NCBI GenBank assembly: GCA_039800165.1
Contig: JBDLRH010000150.1
Span: 5,585 to 69,584 of the forward strand
Direction of reading: 5' to 3'
Length of the DNA stretch: 64,000 nt
Source: JBDLRH01 sp039800165
Lineage (GTDB): Bacteria; Pseudomonadota; Gammaproteobacteria; Burkholderiales; Burkholderiaceae_C
The notes below the pieces were generated by a model. That model had not been told where the DNA came from, did no database searches, and worked only from the letters and a program-made list of their open reading frames with translations. Of the stretch, positions 24,848 to 33,706 are shown in pieces (position 1 is the first letter of the stretch; every line of letters begins with the position of its first letter). The translations under genes and the position numbers were made by a program.

Positions 24848-25825
24848 GTGAGCCGCTCTGTGAAACGTTCTTCCATCGTCATCGTGACCCCGGCGCTGGC
24901 CAGTGCCAACAACGGCAACTGGCAGACCGCGAGGCGCTGGCAGCGCATGCTGTCGCAGGCGCATTCTGCCCGCATCACCGACCGCTGGCCCGATGAACAG
25001 GCCGAACAAGACGAGGTGATTCTGGCCTTGCACGCGCGCCGCTCGGCCGCTTCGATCGACGCCTGGGCGCAGCGCCACGGCAGTGCGCGGCTGGTGGTGG
25101 TGCTGACCGGCACCGACCTGTACCGCGACATCGCCACCGATGCGCAGGCGCAGCGATCGCTGGACCTCGCCTCGCACCTGGTGGTGCTGCAAGACGAGGC
25201 GCCGCACGCGCTGCCGGCGCAGCACCGCGCCAAGGCGCGGGTGATCTTCCAGTCCACCACCTCGCGCCAGCGGCTGCCCAAGACCGGCCGCCACCTGCGT
25301 GCGGTGATGGTGGGCCATCTGCGCGACGAGAAGGACCCGCTGACGCTGATGGCCGCCGCGCGGCTGATCTCGCGTCGCGAGGGCATCCTGATCGACCACA
25401 TCGGCAGCCCGCTTGATGCAGCGCTGGAGCGCGCGGCGCGCGAGACCATGGCGCAGTGCCCGCACTACCGCTGGCTGGGGGGCCTGCCCCACGCCCAGGC
25501 GCTGTCGCGCATCCAGCGCGCGCATCTGCTGGTGCACGCCAGCCGCATGGAAGGCGGAGCGCATGTGGTGATGGAGGCGGTATGCAGCGGCACGCCGGTG
25601 CTCGCCTCGCGCATGGACGGCAACGTCGGCATGCTGGGCCGCGACTACAGCGGCTACTTTGCGGTGGGCGACGCACAGGGGCTGGCGCAGGCGCTGCGCG
25701 AATGCCGTACGCCCGGCCGGCTCGAACAACTCATGGCACAGTGCGAGCTGCGTGCGCCGCTGTTCGCGCCGCATGCCGAGCAGGCCGCGCTGCTGGACCT
25801 GATCGGCGACGTGCTGCAAGACTGA
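24848..25825 (+). CDS. senB: SenB-type selenosugar synthase (TIGR04348 family glycosyltransferase)
   Basis: 325 residues. GTG start at 24848 (a second GTG at 24860 is possible). GT-B fold, glycosyltransferase group 1: N-terminal block IVTPALASANNGNWQTARRW and ILALHARRSAASIDAW, then VVLTGTDLYRDI, MVGHLRDEKDPLTLM and donor-binding HASRMEGGAHVVMEAVCSGTPVLAS. The N-terminal NGN-x2-TA-x2-W and HARRS motifs are characteristic of this family. SenB was shown to make a 1-selenosugar from a UDP-sugar and selenophosphate. It is divergent from senA and six bases ahead of the selD fusion. Confidence 0.88.
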   Translation: MSRSVKRSSIVIVTPALASANNGNWQTARRWQRMLSQAHSARITDRWPDEQAEQDEVILALHARRSAASIDAWAQRHGSARLVVVLTGTDLYRDIATDAQAQRSLDLASHLVVLQDEAPHALPAQHRAKARVIFQSTTSRQRLPKTGRHLRAVMVGHLRDEKDPLTLMAAARLISRREGILIDHIGSPLDAALERAARETMAQCPHYRWLGGLPHAQALSRIQRAHLLVHASRMEGGAHVVMEAVCSGTPVLASRMDGNVGMLGRDYSGYFAVGDAQGLAQALRECRTPGRLEQLMAQCELRAPLFAPHAEQAALLDLIGDVLQD

Positions 25826-25831
25826 GACCCG

Positions 25832-28135
25832 ATGCAATCCCCCTCTTCTCCTGTGCTGCGCGACATCGTGCTGGTGGGCGGTGGCCACAGCCATGTCGGC
25901 GTGCTGCGCATGTTCGGCATGAAGCCGCTGCCCGGCGTGCGCCTCACGCTCATCTGCACCGACATGGACACGCCCTACTCGGGGATGTTGCCGGGCTACA
26001 TCGCAGGCCACTACGGTTTTGACGAGGTGCACATCGACCTGGGCCGCCTGGCCGCCTTCGCGGGCGCCCGCATGATCCACGGCGAGGTGACGGGCCTCAA
26101 GCGCAACACCGACGGCAGCGGCGGGCAGGTGCTGGTGCGCGGCCGACCGGCCATCCCCTACGACTGGGTGTCGATCAACACCGGCTCCACACCGCAGGTG
26201 CAGCAGGTGCAGGGCGCCGAGCAAAACGCGGTGCCGGTCAAGCCGATCTTCCGCTTCAACCAGCGCTGGCTGGCGCTGCTGGAGCGCGTGCGCAAGCACC
26301 ACGGCCGCATGACGATTGCGGTGGTGGGTGGCGGCGCCGGTGGCGTGGAGCTCACGCTGGCGATGCAGTACCGGCTGCGCCACGAGCTGCGCGCCATCGG
26401 TCGCTCGCCCGACGACCTGAGCTTTGCGCTGTTTTCTGCCGCCACGGAGATCCTGCCCACGCACAACGCATGGGTGCGCAAGCACTTCCTGAAGGTGCTG
26501 ACCGAGCGCGGCGTGGCGGTGCATTGCAGCGCCGCCGTCACCGAGGTGCAGCCCGGCTGTCTGGTGACGGCCAACGGCCGCGTGTTCGACGCCGACGAAA
26601 CCATGTGGGTGACGCAAGCGGGCGGCCCGGCCTGGCTGCGCGACAGCGGCCTGGCGCTGGACGACAGCGGCTTCATCCAGGTCAACGAATTCCTGCACAG
26701 CCCCACCGACCCGCGCGTGTTTGCTGCCGGCGACGTGGCCTCGATGATCGGCCAGCCGCTGGAGAAGGCTGGCGTGTTTGCGGTGCGCATGGGCAAGCCG
26801 CTCACCGAGAATCTGAGGCGCGCGGTGGCCGGGCAAGCGCTGCAGCCGTACCGCCCGCAGACGAGCTGGCTGGCCCTCATTTCCACCGGCAACCGCCATG
26901 CGGTGGCCTCGCGCGGGCGCATCGGCTTTGCCGGCGACTGGGTGTGGCGCTGGAAGGACTGGATCGACCGGCGCTTCATGCGCAAGTTCAGTGAGTTCCC
27001 GGCGATGGATGCGCATGCCATGCCGGCCGCGCCCGAGACGCCGGGCCAGGGCGTGTCGCTGAACGCCGAAGAATCGCTGCAGGCGATCTCGGCGATCGCG
27101 ATGCGCTGTGGCGGCTGCGGCGCCAAGGTGGGCGCCACCGTGCTGTCGCGCGCGCTCGGCTCGCTCAACCCGATCCAGCGCAGCGACGTGCTGATCGGCC
27201 TGAACTCGCCCGACGACGCGGCCGTGGTGCGCGTGCCGCCGGGCAAGGCGATGGTGCACACGGTGGACTTCTTCCGTGCCTTCATCGACGACCCCTACCT
27301 CTTCGGCAAGGTGGCGGCCAACCATGCGCTGGGCGATGTGTTCGCGATGGGTGGCGAGCCGCAGTCGGCCACCGCGGTCACCACCGTGCCACCGGGGCTG
27401 GAGAGCAAGACCGAAGACCTGCTGTTCCAGATGATGACCGGCGCGGTGGAGGTGCTGAATGAGGCGGGCTGCGCCCTGGTGGGCGGCCACACCGGCGAAG
27501 GCCGCGAGCTCGCGCTCGGCTTTGCGATCAACGGCCTGATCGACGAAGACCTGCACGACGTGATGCGCAAGGGCGGCATGCGGCCCGGCGATGCGCTGAT
27601 CCTGACCAAGCCGATCGGCACCGGCACGCTGTTTGCGGCGCATGCGCAGGCCAAGGCGCGCGGGCGCTGGATCAGCGCGGCGCTGCAGTCGATGATCGTC
27701 TCCAACCGCGACGGCGCGCGCATCCTGCGCGAGCATGGGGCCACCGCCTGCACCGACCTCACCGGCTTCGGCCTGCTGGGCCATCTGGTGGAGATGACGC
27801 GGCCGTCCAATGTGGACGCGCAGCTGCAGCTGTCGGCGCTGCCGCTGCTGGATGGCGCGGTGGACTGCGTGTCCGCCGGCATCCTGAGTTCGCTGCAGCC
27901 GGCCAATGTGCGACTGCGCCGCGCGCTGCGCAACGCGCAGGACTTTGTGGGCGACCCCCGCCATGCCCTGCTGTTCGACCCGCAGACCGCCGGCGGCCTG
28001 CTGGCCAGCGTGCCGGGCGAACGCGCGGCCGATTGCGTGGCCGCACTCAAGGCCGCGGGCTACACGCACACCGCGGTGATCGGGCGCATCCTGCCGCAGG
28101 GCGATGTGCTCGAGCCTGTCGAGCTGGTGCGCTGA
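25832..28135 (+). CDS. selD: Selenophosphate synthetase (SelD/SenC) fused to N-terminal FAD/NAD oxidoreductase domain
   Basis: 767 residues, about twice a normal SelD. Residues 1 to about 390 are an NDH-2-like flavoprotein (VLVGGGHSHVGVLR, YSGMLPGYIAGHY, IAVVGGGAGGVELTLAM, VFAAGDVAS) of the known N-term-to-SelD family. Residues from about 415 are complete SelD: catalytic Cys429 and Lys432 in CGGCGAK, SPDDAAV, ALGDVFAMGGEP, LVGGHTGEG, TDLTGFGLLGHL and FDPQTAGGLLAS. SelD converts selenide and ATP to selenophosphate. The oxidoreductase may generate or channel reduced selenium; that is inference. A cysteine, not selenocysteine, occupies the active site. Selenophosphate would go to adjacent SenB. 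Confidence 0.94.
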   Translation: MQSPSSPVLRDIVLVGGGHSHVGVLRMFGMKPLPGVRLTLICTDMDTPYSGMLPGYIAGHYGFDEVHIDLGRLAAFAGARMIHGEVTGLKRNTDGSGGQVLVRGRPAIPYDWVSINTGSTPQVQQVQGAEQNAVPVKPIFRFNQRWLALLERVRKHHGRMTIAVVGGGAGGVELTLAMQYRLRHELRAIGRSPDDLSFALFSAATEILPTHNAWVRKHFLKVLTERGVAVHCSAAVTEVQPGCLVTANGRVFDADETMWVTQAGGPAWLRDSGLALDDSGFIQVNEFLHSPTDPRVFAAGDVASMIGQPLEKAGVFAVRMGKPLTENLRRAVAGQALQPYRPQTSWLALISTGNRHAVASRGRIGFAGDWVWRWKDWIDRRFMRKFSEFPAMDAHAMPAAPETPGQGVSLNAEESLQAISAIAMRCGGCGAKVGATVLSRALGSLNPIQRSDVLIGLNSPDDAAVVRVPPGKAMVHTVDFFRAFIDDPYLFGKVAANHALGDVFAMGGEPQSATAVTTVPPGLESKTEDLLFQMMTGAVEVLNEAGCALVGGHTGEGRELALGFAINGLIDEDLHDVMRKGGMRPGDALILTKPIGTGTLFAAHAQAKARGRWISAALQSMIVSNRDGARILREHGATACTDLTGFGLLGHLVEMTRPSNVDAQLQLSALPLLDGAVDCVSAGILSSLQPANVRLRRALRNAQDFVGDPRHALLFDPQTAGGLLASVPGERAADCVAALKAAGYTHTAVIGRILPQGDVLEPVELVR

Positions 28136-28168
28136 CTTCGGTTTTCGCGGGCCGGGCATCGGGCGGCA

Positions 28169-28199
28169 CCCGGGCGGCCGCCTTCAGCCGCCCGGGTTT
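28169..28199 (+). terminator. Intrinsic terminator-like hairpin after the selD fusion
   Basis: CCCGGGCGGC (28169-28178) and GCCGCCCGGG (28187-28196) form a perfect 10-bp stem with an 8-base loop followed by TTTC. It lies 34 bases after the selD stop and would end the senB-selD transcript before rpoH. Confidence 0.7.
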
Positions 28200-28220
28200 C
28201 GATGGTCACCGAACCTTTGG

Positions 28221-28238
28221 TAAGTGTGTGTACACTTA
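28221..28238. promoter_or_regulatory. Inverted repeat TAAGTGT-GTGT-ACACTTA upstream of rpoH
   Basis: Perfect 7-bp arms around GTGT, in an AT-richer stretch about 130 bases before the rpoH start. TATGAA just after it could serve as a -10, but no convincing -35 is seen. It might be an operator or part of one of several rpoH promoters. Confidence 0.4.
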
Positions 28239-28309
28239 TGAATTCGGCTTTTCAAAGCATGAATCCTGATGTGACTCAAGCGCGTACAACAGCCACCGGA
28301 ACTTTTCCT

Positions 28310-28336
28310 TTAGCACTCGCTCACAGGGAGTGCTAA
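28310..28336 (+). promoter_or_regulatory. CIRCE operator (HrcA-binding site) upstream of rpoH
   Basis: TTAGCACTC-N9-GAGTGCTAA with no mismatch to the CIRCE consensus and exactly nine spacer bases. It ends 28 bases before the rpoH start, so HrcA bound here would block transcription or early elongation. HrcA-CIRCE normally controls groESL and dnaK; rpoH as a target has been predicted in betaproteobacteria. This links sigma-32 synthesis to GroEL-assisted HrcA activity. Confidence 0.93.
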
Positions 28337-28364
28337 CATACAAAGCTTCAAGGAGGTCATGTCG

Positions 28365-29297
<933 letters not shown>

Positions 29298-29323
29298 CCG
29301 CGCTCCTCAAGTCTTGAAGACCC

Positions 29324-29348
29324 AGCCCGGCTCTGCCCGGGCTTTTTT
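29324..29348 (+). terminator. Rho-independent terminator of rpoH
   Basis: AGCCCGG-CTCTGC-CCGGGCT followed by a run of six T. Stem of 7 bp, 27 bases after the rpoH stop. Confidence 0.88.
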
Positions 29349-29377
29349 GTACCTGTTGCGCCAGAACGCACTACCTC

Positions 29378-30115
29378 ATGACCGAAGCCCTGCTCATCCT
29401 GTCCGCCGCGATTGGCGTGCCCACCCTCGCGGCCTTGCTGCTGAGCGGACAGTTTCGCTCGCCGCGCGCGTGCCTGCTGTGCCTGGCAGCGATCGGTGCG
29501 GTGTGCGTCAACATGATCGCCATGTCCATCGGCGCGAGCATGGGCAGCCTGACGCCAAGCCTAGAATACAACTGGCCGGGCAAGATCATCGCCATCGCGT
29601 TGACGCTGGGCATGTACTTCCTGCTGCCGCGGCCCCTTCGCGCCGAGACCGGCATCTTTGCAATGCCAAGGGCGTCGGAGTGGAAATCAACCATCGCGGT
29701 ATCGGCTGCGCTGCTGTTGACGTTCTGGGTGATCGCCTATGTGTTCCGGGACGGCAAGCCCCTCACGGGCGAGACGATCCTGTTTCAAGCCACCATGCCC
29801 GGCCTGGACGAGGAGGCGATGTACCGTGGCGTACTGCTGGCCTTGCTGGTGGGCGCATTGGGCAAGCCACTCTCGGTTGCAGGCATTCGCATCGGCTGGG
29901 GTGCGCTGCCCATCGTTGCGTTCTTCGGTCTCGCGCACGGGCTGACCGAAGGCTTGAGCGCAGAAACCCTCGTATCGATGTTCGCCGCTGCCTTCATGGG
30001 CGCGGGCCTGCTCTGGCTGAAGGAGCGAACCGCTTCAATCTGGGTCGCGGTCGTCGTGCATAACCTGGCGAACATCGGGTCGGTGACACTGAACGCACTG
30101 CCCAAGGCTGCCTGA
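29378..30115 (+). CDS. CPBP family intramembrane metalloprotease homologue
   Basis: 245 residues with about seven to eight hydrophobic segments. CPBP (CAAX protease and bacteriocin-processing, Abi) motifs: EEAMYRG (EExxxR), FGLAHGLTE, and VVVHNLANI. Such proteins are glutamate-type intramembrane proteases acting in processing or immunity; the target is unknown. It follows the rpoH terminator and is convergent with sco. Codon use looks a little less GC-biased than neighbours, which could hint at later acquisition, though this is only an impression. Confidence 0.83.
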   Translation: MTEALLILSAAIGVPTLAALLLSGQFRSPRACLLCLAAIGAVCVNMIAMSIGASMGSLTPSLEYNWPGKIIAIALTLGMYFLLPRPLRAETGIFAMPRASEWKSTIAVSAALLLTFWVIAYVFRDGKPLTGETILFQATMPGLDEEAMYRGVLLALLVGALGKPLSVAGIRIGWGALPIVAFFGLAHGLTEGLSAETLVSMFAAAFMGAGLLWLKERTASIWVAVVVHNLANIGSVTLNALPKAA

Positions 30116-30127
30116 AGGGCAGCGGCC

Positions 30128-30784
30128 TCAACCCTGCGCCAGCAGGATCTTCAGGTCATCGGCCAGCGCCTGCGGCCCGGTGCCGTGGCGGGTGTACAGG
30201 CGGATGCGGCCTTGCGGGTCGAAGATGAAGCTGCCCGCCGAATGGTCCAGCGTGTAGCTGGTGGGCGTCTTGCCTTCCACCTTCTTGTAGAACACCTTGA
30301 AGGCCTTGGCGGTGGCGGCCGTCTGCGCGTCGTCGCCGCGCAGCGCCAGGAAGTCGGGCGCGAAGTTGGTGACGTAGGCCTTCAGCACCTCGGCGGTGTC
30401 GCGCGCGGGGTCGAGCGTGATGAAGATGCCCTGCACCCGCTCGCCGTCCTTGCCCAGCAGCTGACGCGCCTGCGCCAGGTCGCTCATCGCGGTGGGGCAC
30501 ACGTCGGGGCACTGGGTGAAGCCGAAAAACACCACCACCGCCTTGCCGCGGAAGTCGGCGATGCTGCGCGTCTGGCCGTTGAAGTCGGCCAGCCGGAAAT
30601 CACGCGCGTATTCGGCACCGGTGATGTCGATGCCGCGAAACGAGGGCTTGTCTTGCGAGCAGCCGGCCAGCGCAAGGGCAGCGGTACCCACCGCTGCGCC
30701 CAGCAAGCTGCGACGCACAGGCACGGCGCACGCTGCAGTCACGGCGGGTGAATGCGGGGCCAGACGGCGCTTGGGCAGGGTCAT
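30128..30784 (-). CDS. SCO1/PrrC family copper chaperone for cytochrome oxidase
   Basis: 218 residues. N-terminal membrane anchor or lipobox-like sequence (LALAGCSQ), then a thioredoxin fold with the copper-binding CxxxC in FGFTQCPDVCPTAMSDL and the conserved His in YTLDHSAGSFIFD. It delivers copper to the CuA centre of subunit II. The start chosen is ATG 30784, one base after the ctaB stop. The older alternative family name SenC is unrelated to the selenium SenC nearby. Confidence 0.93.
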   Translation of the reverse strand: MTLPKRRLAPHSPAVTAACAVPVRRSLLGAAVGTAALALAGCSQDKPSFRGIDITGAEYARDFRLADFNGQTRSIADFRGKAVVVFFGFTQCPDVCPTAMSDLAQARQLLGKDGERVQGIFITLDPARDTAEVLKAYVTNFAPDFLALRGDDAQTAATAKAFKVFYKKVEGKTPTSYTLDHSAGSFIFDPQGRIRLYTRHGTGPQALADDLKILLAQG

Positions 30785-30785
30785 C

Positions 30786-31700
30786 TCACAGCAGGTAGTG
30801 GTCGAGCAGCAGCGCCGCAAACAGCAGGCTCAGGTGCCACAGCGAAAAGCGGAAGGTGGCGCGCGCCAGCGTGTCGGAGTAGTTGCGCCACAGCCGCCAG
30901 CCGTACACGCAGAACCAGCCGCTCAGCACCACCGCGCTGGCCAGGTACAGCCACGAGCTCATGCCGATGATGAAAGGCAGCAGGCAGGCGGCGAACAGGA
31001 TGAAGGTGTACAGCAGGATCTGCAGCCGCGTGAACTCGTTGCCATGCGTCACCGGCAGCATCGGCAGGCCCGACTTGCGGTAGTCCTCCACCCGGTACAG
31101 CGCCAGCGCCCAGAAGTGCGGCGGCGTCCACAGGAAGATGATCAGGAACAGGATGAAGGCCTCGGGGCCGACATCGCCGCGCAGCGCGGCCCAGCCCAGC
31201 ACCGGCGGCATGGCGCCCGAGGCACCGCCGATCACGATGTTCTGCGGTGTCAGCGGCTTGAGGATCACGGTGTAGACCACCGCATAGCCCACAAAGGTGG
31301 CGAAGGTCAGCCACATGGTCAGCGGGTTGATCCACATGTACAGCAGCCACGAGCCCACCGCGCACAGCAGCGCCGAGAACAGCAGCGTGTGCAGGTCCTT
31401 CAGCTCGCCCTTGGCGGTGGGCCGCCAGGCGGTGCGCTTCATGCGCGCGTCGATGCCTTTCTCGACGATGCAGTTGAAGGCCGCCGCCGCACCCGCCACC
31501 AGCCAGATGCCGATGCTGGCAATCACGATCAGCCGCCACTCGCCAAGCGTGGGCGCGCCCGGCACCGCCAGCACCATGCCGATCAGCGCGCAGAACACGA
31601 TGAGCTGCACCACGCGCGGCTTGGTCAGCGCGTAGTACTGCTTCCAGCGCGAGGGCATGGCCAGCGAGGCAGCGGGGTGGGCGGGCGGCGTGGTGCTCAT
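30786..31700 (-). CDS. ctaB: Protoheme IX farnesyltransferase (heme O synthase)
   Basis: 304 residues, UbiA-type membrane prenyltransferase with about nine segments. It transfers a farnesyl group to heme B, giving heme O. The first Asp-rich motif reads NCIVEKGIDARMKRT, with Glu where E. coli CyoE has the first Asp (NxxxDxxxD). The second is YRVEDYRKSGLPMLPV. The substitution is common in betaproteobacterial copies in my recollection. It is co-transcribed with ctaA and sco. Confidence 0.95.
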   Translation of the reverse strand: MSTTPPAHPAASLAMPSRWKQYYALTKPRVVQLIVFCALIGMVLAVPGAPTLGEWRLIVIASIGIWLVAGAAAAFNCIVEKGIDARMKRTAWRPTAKGELKDLHTLLFSALLCAVGSWLLYMWINPLTMWLTFATFVGYAVVYTVILKPLTPQNIVIGGASGAMPPVLGWAALRGDVGPEAFILFLIIFLWTPPHFWALALYRVEDYRKSGLPMLPVTHGNEFTRLQILLYTFILFAACLLPFIIGMSSWLYLASAVVLSGWFCVYGWRLWRNYSDTLARATFRFSLWHLSLLFAALLLDHYLL

Positions 31701-31716
31701 GTCAGCGAAGTTCGCA

Positions 31717-32919
31717 TCATGCCGAAACCGCGGGGCCACCCGGCCCGCGCGAGGCGGTGCCCGAATGGCGCTCACCCTGCGCTGCGCCGTGCGCCACGCG
31801 GCTTTCTGCCAGCGCCCACACCAGCACGGTGACCAGCAGCGCCGCGCCGCCGGTGTGCAGCACCGCAGCCACGAGCGGCCAGCCCAGCACCACATTCGAC
31901 AGGCCGGTGATGAACTGCAGCAATGCGATGGTGAGCAGCGCACGTGCCTGCGTCTTCAGTGCGGTGCCGCGAAGCGCCCAGCCCAGAGCGATCAGCAATG
32001 CGAACACGACATACGCAAACAGCCGGTGGGTGTAGTGGATGGCCGTGAGTGCGGCGAAGGTCAGGTGCTCGCCGCTGCCGGTCTTGCCCAGCTCGCGCCA
32101 GACCTCAAAGCCCTGGCGGAAATCCATCGGCGGCCACCACTGGCCCTGACACGCCGGGAACTCGGTGCAGGCCAGCACCGCATAGTTGGTGCTGACCCAG
32201 CCGCCCAGGGCCACCTGCATCACCACGGCAGCCAGCGTTGCCCACATCAGCGCGCGCAGGCCGCGCGAAAGCGCTGCGGTGCTGCGCTGCGCTGCCAGCT
32301 GCGACTGACGCGAGGCCTGCAGCGCCAGCAGGGCCAGCAGCCCGATGCCGCCCATCAGGTGCAGCGTGACGATGGCCGGGAACAGCTTCATCGTCACCGT
32401 CAGCGCGCCGAACGCGCCCTGCATGCACACCCAGACGAGCGTGAAGGTGGGCCACCACGGGCTGAGCACCGCAGCGCGTGCTTCTGCACCTGCACGGCGG
32501 TGCTGCACCCATGCAATCACCGTCAGCGCGATGATCAGCACGCCCACGCCGGTGGCAAGGTATCGGTGGATCATCTCGATCCAGGCCTTGCTGAAGGTCA
32601 CCGGGCCGGTGGGCATCGCGGTCTGCGCGGCGTGGATTTCGTCCTTGGCACCGATCGGGCTGGCGCTACCGTAGCAGCCCGGCCAGTCGGGGCAGCCCAG
32701 GCCGGAATCGGTGAGGCGCGTGAAGGCGCCAAACAGCACCAAATCAAATGTGAGGAACAGGGTTAACACGGTGAGCGCCTGCAGCCGGCGCGAGCCGCCC
32801 TGCCCGCGGTCGCCGCGGTGGCGCCAGCCGATCCACACCAGCGGCCCGAGCGCGATCAGCACGCCCAGCAGCATCAGCCGCGCCAGCGGTGCCAGGTCGT
32901 ACAGGGGTTGTGTCTCCAT
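31717..32919 (-). CDS. ctaA: Heme A synthase CtaA/COX15
   Basis: 400 residues from ATG 32919. Eight membrane segments. Converts heme O to heme A for the aa3 oxidase. Family markers: GAFTRLTDSGLGCPDWPGCYG, the heme-ligand His in WIEMIHRYLATGVG, HLMGGIGLL, GGWVSTNYAVLACTEFPACQGQWWP (paired cysteines), and AIHYTHRLFAYV. Type with both cysteine pairs. Sits 16 bases upstream of ctaB. Confidence 0.95.
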   Translation of the reverse strand: METQPLYDLAPLARLMLLGVLIALGPLVWIGWRHRGDRGQGGSRRLQALTVLTLFLTFDLVLFGAFTRLTDSGLGCPDWPGCYGSASPIGAKDEIHAAQTAMPTGPVTFSKAWIEMIHRYLATGVGVLIIALTVIAWVQHRRAGAEARAAVLSPWWPTFTLVWVCMQGAFGALTVTMKLFPAIVTLHLMGGIGLLALLALQASRQSQLAAQRSTAALSRGLRALMWATLAAVVMQVALGGWVSTNYAVLACTEFPACQGQWWPPMDFRQGFEVWRELGKTGSGEHLTFAALTAIHYTHRLFAYVVFALLIALGWALRGTALKTQARALLTIALLQFITGLSNVVLGWPLVAAVLHTGGAALLVTVLVWALAESRVAHGAAQGERHSGTASRGPGGPAVSA

Positions 32920-32956
32920 CACGGTGTGCCCGGTTGCGTCAGCGGCATCGGCAGCA

Positions 32957-33706
32957 TCAGCGGCCGGCGCGGTCCCACGAGTTGGCGGCGCGCAGCAACC
33001 GCTCGAGGTCGCGCTTGATCTTGCCCGCGGCCTGCACATCCACCGCCACGTCGTCGCGCAGCGCCGGGAAGCGCATCATCCAGCGGCCCATCGGGTCGAC
33101 CAGGTACAGGTGGTCAGCGAGCTGCCGCCCTGCCGCCGGGGCCAGCCATGCAGCCAGCTGCGAACCGTCGACCCGCAGCACCGTGCCCTGCGCCAGCGCG
33201 GGCTTGAGTGCCTCGGGCACCGGGGCATCGTCGCTGACCAGCCAGATCCAGTCCAGCCGGTCCTTCTCGCGGCCCAGCCCTTCGCGCAGCTGGCGCTGCA
33301 GGTACAGGTGGCGCTCGCAGCGCGCGTCGCAAGCGCCACCGCCCACGCTGACCAGCAGCCACTGGTCGCGCAGCGAGGCCAGCGGCACCGGCGCGCCCTG
33401 CAGCGTGATCGCGTTGACCGCCGGCAGGTTGCGCTGCGGATCGATCAGCTCGCCGTGGTTGCGCTTGGCTTCCGGGCGGATCACGTAGTAGGTGAAGTAC
33501 GAGGCGATGACCGGCGCGGCACACACCAGCATCACCAGCAGCATGCGCAGGCGGCCCACGCGGGTCTGGCGCTGCGAGGCATCAATGGCGTCGCGCGCAT
33601 CGGGCATGGAGTGAACCGTCAGGCCCAGCGGCGCGTCGTCGGGCGCGCGCGGCGCAGCCGGCTCAGGTGCGCCGGCGCCGGGGGACGATGAACTGGAACC
33701 AGACAT
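32957..33706 (-). CDS. Membrane-anchored Sco-like protein of the cytochrome oxidase cluster
   Basis: 249 residues from ATG 33706 (overlaps the surf1 3' end by 44 bases); ATG 33607 is a shorter alternative. One membrane segment (MLLVMLVCAAPVIASYFTYYV) precedes a thioredoxin-like domain. That domain has CDARC, spaced like the Sco CxxxC pair, in WLLVSVGGGACDARCE, and HLYLVDPMGRWMMRF in the position of the Sco His region. This gene is regularly found between surf1 and ctaA in Burkholderiales and is usually annotated as hypothetical. A copper-handling role in oxidase assembly is likely but not proved. Confidence 0.75.
   Translation of the reverse strand: MSGSSSSSPGAGAPEPAAPRAPDDAPLGLTVHSMPDARDAIDASQRQTRVGRLRMLLVMLVCAAPVIASYFTYYVIRPEAKRNHGELIDPQRNLPAVNAITLQGAPVPLASLRDQWLLVSVGGGACDARCERHLYLQRQLREGLGREKDRLDWIWLVSDDAPVPEALKPALAQGTVLRVDGSQLAAWLAPAAGRQLADHLYLVDPMGRWMMRFPALRDDVAVDVQAAGKIKRDLERLLRAANSWDRAGR

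Noticed and set aside
24845..28159. 1104-codon minus-strand open frame opposite senB and selD
   Set aside because: Composition is His/Arg/Gln-rich with no recognisable domain, and both genes on the other strand are strongly conserved.
30128..30784. SCO1/SenC gene as part of the selenium pathway because of its name
   Set aside because: This SenC is the copper chaperone family with CPDVC; the selenium SenC is the SelD-type protein. The gene belongs to the oxidase cluster.
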